Shown here: piece after piece, positions 6,491-6,842 of the stretch
Numbering within the stretch: the stretch's first letter is position 1
Layout of the letters: each line of letters opens with the position of its first letter
Source: an uncultured Pelolinea sp.
Lineage (GTDB): Bacteria > Chloroflexota > Anaerolineae > Anaerolineales > Anaerolineaceae
Reading direction: 5' to 3'
NCBI GenBank assembly: GCA_937902055.1
Contig: CALGUJ010000102.1
Coordinates: 1-6,842 of the forward strand
Length of the DNA: 6,842 bases
Notes under the pieces: model-generated
Seen by the model: the letters and a program-made list of their open reading frames with translations, nothing else
What the model was told of the DNA's origin: nothing
Databases searched by the model: none
Program-made: the position numbers and the translations under genes

Positions 6491-6493
6491 AAT

Positions 6494-6842
6494 TTAGATC
6501 CAACCGCGTAACTGCATGGCTTTGACCACGCGCGCGATGGCAACCATGTAAGCGGCGTCGCGCATGTAGACGTCTTGCGAGAGTGCCATATCCAGCACGG
6601 CATGGAAGGCGCTGGTGAGGATATGGTCCTCTTTTTGCAGCACTTCTTCCCTGGGCCAGTAATAATTCATGTCGTTCTGCACCGATTCGAAATACGAAAC
6701 AGTCACCCCGCCGCTGTTGCACAGGAAATCCGGCAGCAAGAAGATGCCGCGTTCGCGGATGACCGCGTCCGCTTCGGGGGTGGTCGGCCCGTTGGCGCCT
6801 TCCGCGATGATCTTCACGCGGCTGCTGATATCGTGTACATTC
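6494..6842 (-). CDS. gdhA: Glutamate dehydrogenase, C-terminal part (5' end outside window)
   Basis: The complement strand is open from 6841 to the TAA at 6494-6496, giving 115 residues, roughly the last quarter of a ~420-residue enzyme. It catalyses reversible oxidative deamination of glutamate to 2-oxoglutarate and ammonia with NAD(P), in the cytoplasm. The visible part belongs to the nucleotide-binding domain and the C-terminal helices: [15 protein letters not shown], then [16 protein letters not shown] and VQN, whose serine region contributes to the substrate pocket in this family, then [13 protein letters not shown] and the RGWI end. These motifs favour glutamate over leucine or phenylalanine dehydrogenase. 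The GTG at 6817 is internal, since the frame continues through NVHDISSR before it. Cofactor preference cannot be judged here. It converges on the glycan genes and is probably unrelated to them. Confidence 0.95.
   Translation of the reverse strand, partial: NVHDISSRVKIIAEGANGPTTPEADAVIRERGIFLLPDFLCNSGGVTVSYFESVQNDMNYYWPREEVLQKEDHILTSAFHAVLDMALSQDVYMRDAAYMVAIARVVKAMQLRGWI

Noticed and set aside
1..6842. CRISPR array, tRNA, rRNA, insertion sequence or attachment site
   Set aside because: No regularly spaced DNA repeats, cloverleaf sequences, transposase motifs or terminal inverted repeats were seen; the repetition in the window is at protein level only.

Overview
The window comes from a moderately GC-rich bacterium. 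The glutamate dehydrogenase tail at the right edge ([22 protein letters not shown]) and the style of the membrane glycosyltransferases remind me of Chloroflexota, class Anaerolineae. That placement is an inference from motif resemblance and was not checked by any search.

Layout: four rightward genes run from the left edge to 6386 and look like one transcription unit. (1) The 3' end of a gene whose product ends with the last part of a GGDEF-like domain plus a tail of about 85 residues that I do not recognise. (2) An 83-residue protein with two membrane helices, starting at TTG one base after the previous stop. (3) A 1312-residue fusion whose first ~840 residues are a tandem array of GspE/MshE N-terminal (MshEN-type) modules and whose remainder is a membrane-bound family 2 glycosyltransferase with all its usual catalytic motifs. 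(4) A 550-residue polytopic GT-C-type glycosyltransferase whose ATG overlaps the stop of gene 3 (ATGA). A hairpin with a T-rich tail at 6460-6490 probably ends the unit. A leftward, truncated glutamate dehydrogenase gene fills the right edge and converges on it. Intergenic gaps are short (57 and 107 bases), and no stretch over 300 bases lacks a gene.

How the genes may work together: MshEN domains are established c-di-GMP receptors that bind through two 24-residue motifs separated by 5 residues. That 24-5-24 register can be laid over five consecutive modules of gene 3, but only the last one, next to the membrane and the catalytic domain, keeps the RLG...G...L...L..Q signature. Gene 1, just upstream, ends in a GGDEF fold, the family that makes or senses c-di-GMP. 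My reading is a c-di-GMP-tuned envelope or extracellular glycan synthesis unit: a cytosolic nucleotide-sugar transferase (gene 3) paired with an extracytoplasmic transferase (gene 4). The fusion of an MshEN-like domain to GT2 resembles XagB-type glycosyltransferases as I recall them. The long, mostly degenerate array is the feature most worth a second look.
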